Shown one piece after another: positions 60,288 to 64,000 of a stretch of DNA of 64,000 bases. Location of the stretch: positions 170,509,361-170,573,360 of the forward strand of contig NC_081406.1 of the NCBI RefSeq assembly GCF_030272615.1. Reading direction: 5' to 3'. A model generated the notes under the pieces. The model did no database searches. It worked only from the letters and a program-made list of their open reading frames with translations, and was not told where the DNA came from. Positions within the stretch are counted from its first letter, which is position 1, and every line of letters begins with the position of its first letter. Both the position numbers and the translations under genes were made by a program. This DNA comes from Cryptomeria japonica. Its lineage: Eukaryota > Streptophyta > Pinopsida > Cupressales > Cupressaceae.

Positions 60288-63200
60288 TTTGGTATCAGAG
60301 CCATGTTGCAAACATTGGGATCTCTGGTGTCGCGTGTGCCCTCTATTGGTGTGAGGTGTATCGACCTTATGTGTATGCTTGTCCTCCTTTTGCATGTGAG
60401 TGATTGAGCAGACCTTAGCTGGTGTGTAACGTGTGGGTGTTCACACCTTGTTTTCGCCTTCTTGATGTTGGTGTTTGAGTGCTTATTTGCGCATTGTGTG
60501 CTTATTGATGTCTTGGTCTACGATTACTCTTATTTGAAAAGAGAGTCGTATGTACCTTCCCTTATTGAGTGTCGTACTCTTTAGACTAATCCATTTGGAT
60601 TGGTCCGTGCTTGTCTTGAATCTGAAAGTGCGAATTGTGTTTGTTTAAAGACTATGATATAGCTTAATGATGTCCACTTGAAGGACTAGTATGGCAATTA
60701 TTGAATGCGTATTTGTAGAAAATTAAATGATCATCACTATTCCTCTCTCTCTTTCTTTCTGGAAATTAAATGATTAGGATATGTGTAATTATCTTTGATT
60801 CGAGTTTTCTTGATTGCGAAAGAGAAAAGGTTGTGATTTCTCGTACCCTTGTGTGAGCCTTATGTCGTCTATGCTTTTAGATCATTAAAGAGGGCTACGG
60901 GTTTAAAAATTTATATTGGGTGATGGGAGAAAACTGTATGTGTTTGTTTAAAGAATTCTCCATGTGTGTTTTGTAGTAGTAGCATGATTAAATTCTACCT
61001 TGGTAAGGTGCATTGCTATGTGAATAGTTGAATTATGTAAAACTGCTTGGTTTGTAGAAGGTTAAAAGGAGCATGATTATTGTAGCTTCGAGAGAGTAAT
61101 AATGTGTCTTCTGAAAGATTGTCTTATGTGTTTCATTAACCAGTTTGATTGAAGATTTATTTTAGCAAATGCTCCATTGAACTCGCTTTTGGGTATATGT
61201 AATAACCTTAATGTGTTTAGAAAGTGCGAATGGAAAAGCTGTTTGATGTGTATGCATTAATATGTTCTATTTGGTCAATAGCTCTTTGCTTATCTTGGAT
61301 CGTAATATGATTTTCTAATCGGTTGCAATTATGACTTGTGTCTATATTGCATTATTATTAAGTGAGTGTTCTTAAGAGGTCTTGCATTATCGAAAATATT
61401 GTCTCTCTTGATCTCTGCTTTGTTTGTAAACTAGAACCTCCTGTTGCAACCATAATTATTGGAAGTGTTTTGGTTAGGCTAATTTTATCTTTCTAATCGG
61501 TAGCGAAATGAAAACCGTGTAATTGAAATGATAGGCTTATAATGAGAAATTTAATATTAATAGCGTGATCCTGATTGATCTTGTGTTTCTGTAGGAAATA
61601 GTTTGGTTATCAAACTCTCTTTCCCTTCTCTTTGCCTAATCATAAGAATTTTAGAAATGGCATTAAAGAGTGCATTGATTTAAATAGAGTGTTTATAAAA
61701 CATGTGAAATTGTGTGTTTGCTTTTGGCTTCATATTGATAGATGAAAGTCTTAAGCTTTAGAAGTGAATTTGCTTAGCTAGTAATTTAATTATGAATGCT
61801 TAGTGAGATTTGAGAAAGCTATAGGAATGATGTTATTTCCTTATGTAATTGTGAATTGTTAATAATTTCAGTACTCGTATCTAGAGTAAACTTGATTCGG
61901 TTATTTGTTTAGAAAGCATAATTGAAATCTTCCTTGTATAGATGTTAGCATACTGAAAAGTACTCCCCGTAAATGTGACTAAACCAGTACTGGTGTAATT
62001 GTGTGTATTGTAAGAAACCAGTGCTTATCTTATGTGCCCATGGTTTGGTGAAGTAATCAACCATGGAGGATATGTTGTTTTTGAGTATGGGAAACCATAC
62101 TGTTTATGTAATGTTGCTTATTTGTTTCCCTACTGAGTACCAAACCTCGGGTTGTGGGTAACTCGGTATGTTAAGGGGTAGTATTCGAAGCGACCGTTCC
62201 TTGAATAGTATGGATTGGCGTGCGAGTAATGTCGACGCGAAGCGACTTTAGCTTCTCTACTTCGAGGAATGATATAGTTGTACTACTAAACTGTATCAAG
62301 GTGTACTCAATACTTTCCCTTTGATGAATCTATTTATAGGTTTATGTGTGTTAGCCTATTCTCTTCCTTATCTGAGCATATAGATGGTAGTTTTTGTGCA
62401 TATTGTTGGATTCTATTGGAGTATCTGTTGCCTTGTCTTCTTGAGAGGCGTGTTATTATTCTTACATAAGTTGCCAACTGGCCTGTGTTGGTAGACTTGT
62501 GGATGGACCATAGTCATGTATACCTCTGACTTACGGCGAGTATCCTTCTAGATACGTCGCTATGCGGGATGTGGCTTGCGCGTGCTTTTCCGTGAGGTGC
62601 ACTACCATGCGGGATACGTCCATTGTGTGTTTTCTCCACTTGGGGTATTGCCATGCCACGTGACGACGTGATGCGGGGTGATGTCGAGGTGCACACCGCC
62701 ATGCCATGTGGATAGTGTGACTATGTCGCACCACATGATGAGCTACTGCAATAGCTAGTCAGTTGTTCCTTCCTTCCTCGTTGGTGGCTAGATGCTAGTC
62801 ACACAGTGCTGTTATGTGCAGTTGTGATATTCTTTATATTTCTTTGAGGATCAGCAGTTTATTTTACTTTGACTGTGAAGGTTTAGCCACGATCTTGTGA
62901 TCTTTTGCACTTTGATTTGGTGTTGAAATTCCGGATTATTTTCTTACCTTATTGTTGGAATTGATGATTTATTATCTTTATTCATCTGTGCTTTGGTGGC
63001 TGAACTGGTTTATCCTTATTGTTTTCGGATGCTGATCTTGTGTCGAAATGTGAAATTCCTCTCCAAGGACGTATGATACGGAATTGGTAGAGTGTGTGCG
63101 AGGAAGTTGTTGTAGGGAACCGTGAGGATGGGGGTATGTGAGGCTGTGATGCAGCTAGTATCCACTACCTACCTATGTGTGGTGACTATCTCTTGGAGGC

Positions 63201-63991
63201 TAACCACCTTGTACAACAAGGGATATTCACAAAGGTCTTGTATGGAAGGTAGCACCGCTATGGTGTGCCTAGCACCATCGAGCCTTTGAGTGAGATATTG
63301 GATTCTTATGATCTTATTGTTGTTCTGAGATCAGGCATAGAGTTGCTGATCATGCATGTTATCCTTGACCGAGCATTAGACATGCTCACATGTGGCCTTT
63401 TCTGTTATGCATTCCAGTTATGTGGATGGTTATTATTTGTATCATGGAGTAAATTGTGTTAACTTGTCACTATGTTATGGGACATAGTCATTGGAAAGGT
63501 TATCTTATGCCTGGCAAGTGTAAACAATTGAGTTATTTTGTTGCTCTTATTTCATGAAAGTTAATATGGTTGTAGAAATTGATGTTTTGAGCTAGTTCTA
63601 TGTTATTAAATCTTATGATAAAGATGGATTGGTAAAGGAAATTGATCTTATGGCATGTTTTTCTGTCATTTTTGATCGATGATTATGGTAATTGTTGGTT
63701 ACCTCCTTGTAATGTTTTAATTTGGTGCAATGAAAGGAAGAAAATTCTTGTTTTCTGCTATGATGGTGGATAATTCCTAGAATATTTTAAGGAATGTATG
63801 GTTTTAGATGTATCTTGCCAATGGATAATGGCGTTTGTAAAGGATTTTGCAATTGTATTTCATTTATTTATGCAAAGTTTTCTATGTGCAATTTGATCTT
63901 TGTTGAATGAGTTTCAGGGCTGATGCGTACGACATGTTCTCCATCTAGCCTTACGACTTCCAGGAGTAAGTCGGAACCTAGGGGGGGAGAA
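60288..63991 (+). other. LARD internal region, unit 3
   Basis: 3704 bp, non-coding. Three substitutions seen against unit 2: G at 60436, C at 61876 and T at 62593. It ends in the polypurine tract at 63980-63991. Confidence 0.9.
60290..60302 (+). other. LARD primer-binding site, unit 3
   Basis: TGGTATCAGAGCC following LTR 3. Confidence 0.95.
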
Positions 63992-64000
63992 TGTAGTACC
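63992..64000 (+). repeat. Start of LARD LTR 4 (cut by the window)
   Basis: TGTAGTACC, the first nine LTR bases, directly after the third polypurine tract. It shows that the array continues beyond the window. Confidence 0.8.

Larger units (their letters stand above)
40026..64000 (+). mobile_element. Tandem array of a LARD-type non-autonomous LTR retrotransposon
   Basis: Units at 40026-48011 (7986 bp), 48012-56001 (7990 bp) and 56002-63991 (7990 bp), with the first nine bases of a fourth at 63992. Each unit is LTR, primer-binding site, non-coding internal region and polypurine tract, so the whole reads LTR-int-LTR-int-LTR-int-LTR. No gag or pol is present and the longest internal ORF is under 90 codons, so movement would depend on proteins from another element. 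LTR starts (TGTAGTACCCC) and ends (GGGGCATTACA) form an inverted repeat with two mismatches. The proportions match large retrotransposon derivatives. Primer type and LTR style suggest gypsy parentage, which is inference. The array lies inside a gypsy RT; its right end and target duplication are outside the window. Confidence 0.92.

Noticed and set aside
40026-64000. Centromeric-type satellite or rDNA-like spacer array
   Set aside because: Each unit carries a primer-binding site and polypurine tract at LTR junctions, and no rRNA sequence is visible.

Overview
This window looks like intergenic chromatin from a seed plant with a large, transposon-filled genome, probably a gymnosperm. The inference rests on AT-rich, gene-poor sequence, nested and heavily decayed LTR retrotransposons primed by initiator-Met tRNA, plant-type Ty1/copia, Ty3/gypsy and L1 proteins, and a decayed copy of a plant cell-wall gene. 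I see no intact host gene, no tRNA or rRNA gene and no CRISPR array.

Layout. 1-7000: a minus-strand copia gag fragment with its primer-binding site and part of its LTR, a probable solo LTR (3386-4948), and a minus-strand gypsy-type LTR-like block holding a degenerate ~38-bp minisatellite. 7600-8531: a protein-like minus-strand ORF I cannot name, abutting a broken plus-strand copy of a UDP-arabinopyranose mutase/reversibly glycosylated polypeptide gene. 9340-10780: two tandem fragments of copia pol. 12315-21404: LTR fragment, a LINE-like tail, a SINE-like stretch and small tandem repeats, with no gene. 21405-27619: a full-length Ty1/copia element with 697-bp LTRs, perfect TTTAA target duplications, recognisable gag-pol domains (two stops, one frameshift) and an unusual array of hairpins between pol and the 3' LTR. 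28200-33831: LTR-like sequence and a degraded unclassified LTR element. 33832-40025: a minus-strand gypsy element (3' LTR, polypurine tract, RT remnant) whose LTR carries a 5'-truncated L1 LINE. 40026-64000: three complete near-identical ~7.99-kb units and the first bases of a fourth.

The 7.99-kb repeat is the main result. It is not a simple satellite: each unit is a 4.28-kb LTR (TG...CA), a canonical plant initiator-Met primer-binding site, a 3.70-kb internal region without a coding ORF, and a polypurine tract that abuts the next LTR. This is a non-autonomous large retrotransposon derivative (LARD) arranged as LTR-int-LTR-int-LTR-int-LTR, inserted inside the reverse transcriptase remnant of an older gypsy element. 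A second theme is non-coding retrotransposon RNA rich in short stem-loops; in two unrelated elements the loops are conserved while the stems differ.

Nothing here forms a host pathway. The parts relate as successive insertions: an unclassified LTR element was hit by the gypsy element, whose LTR was hit by the LINE and whose pol was hit by the LARD array. All comparisons were made by eye without database searches.
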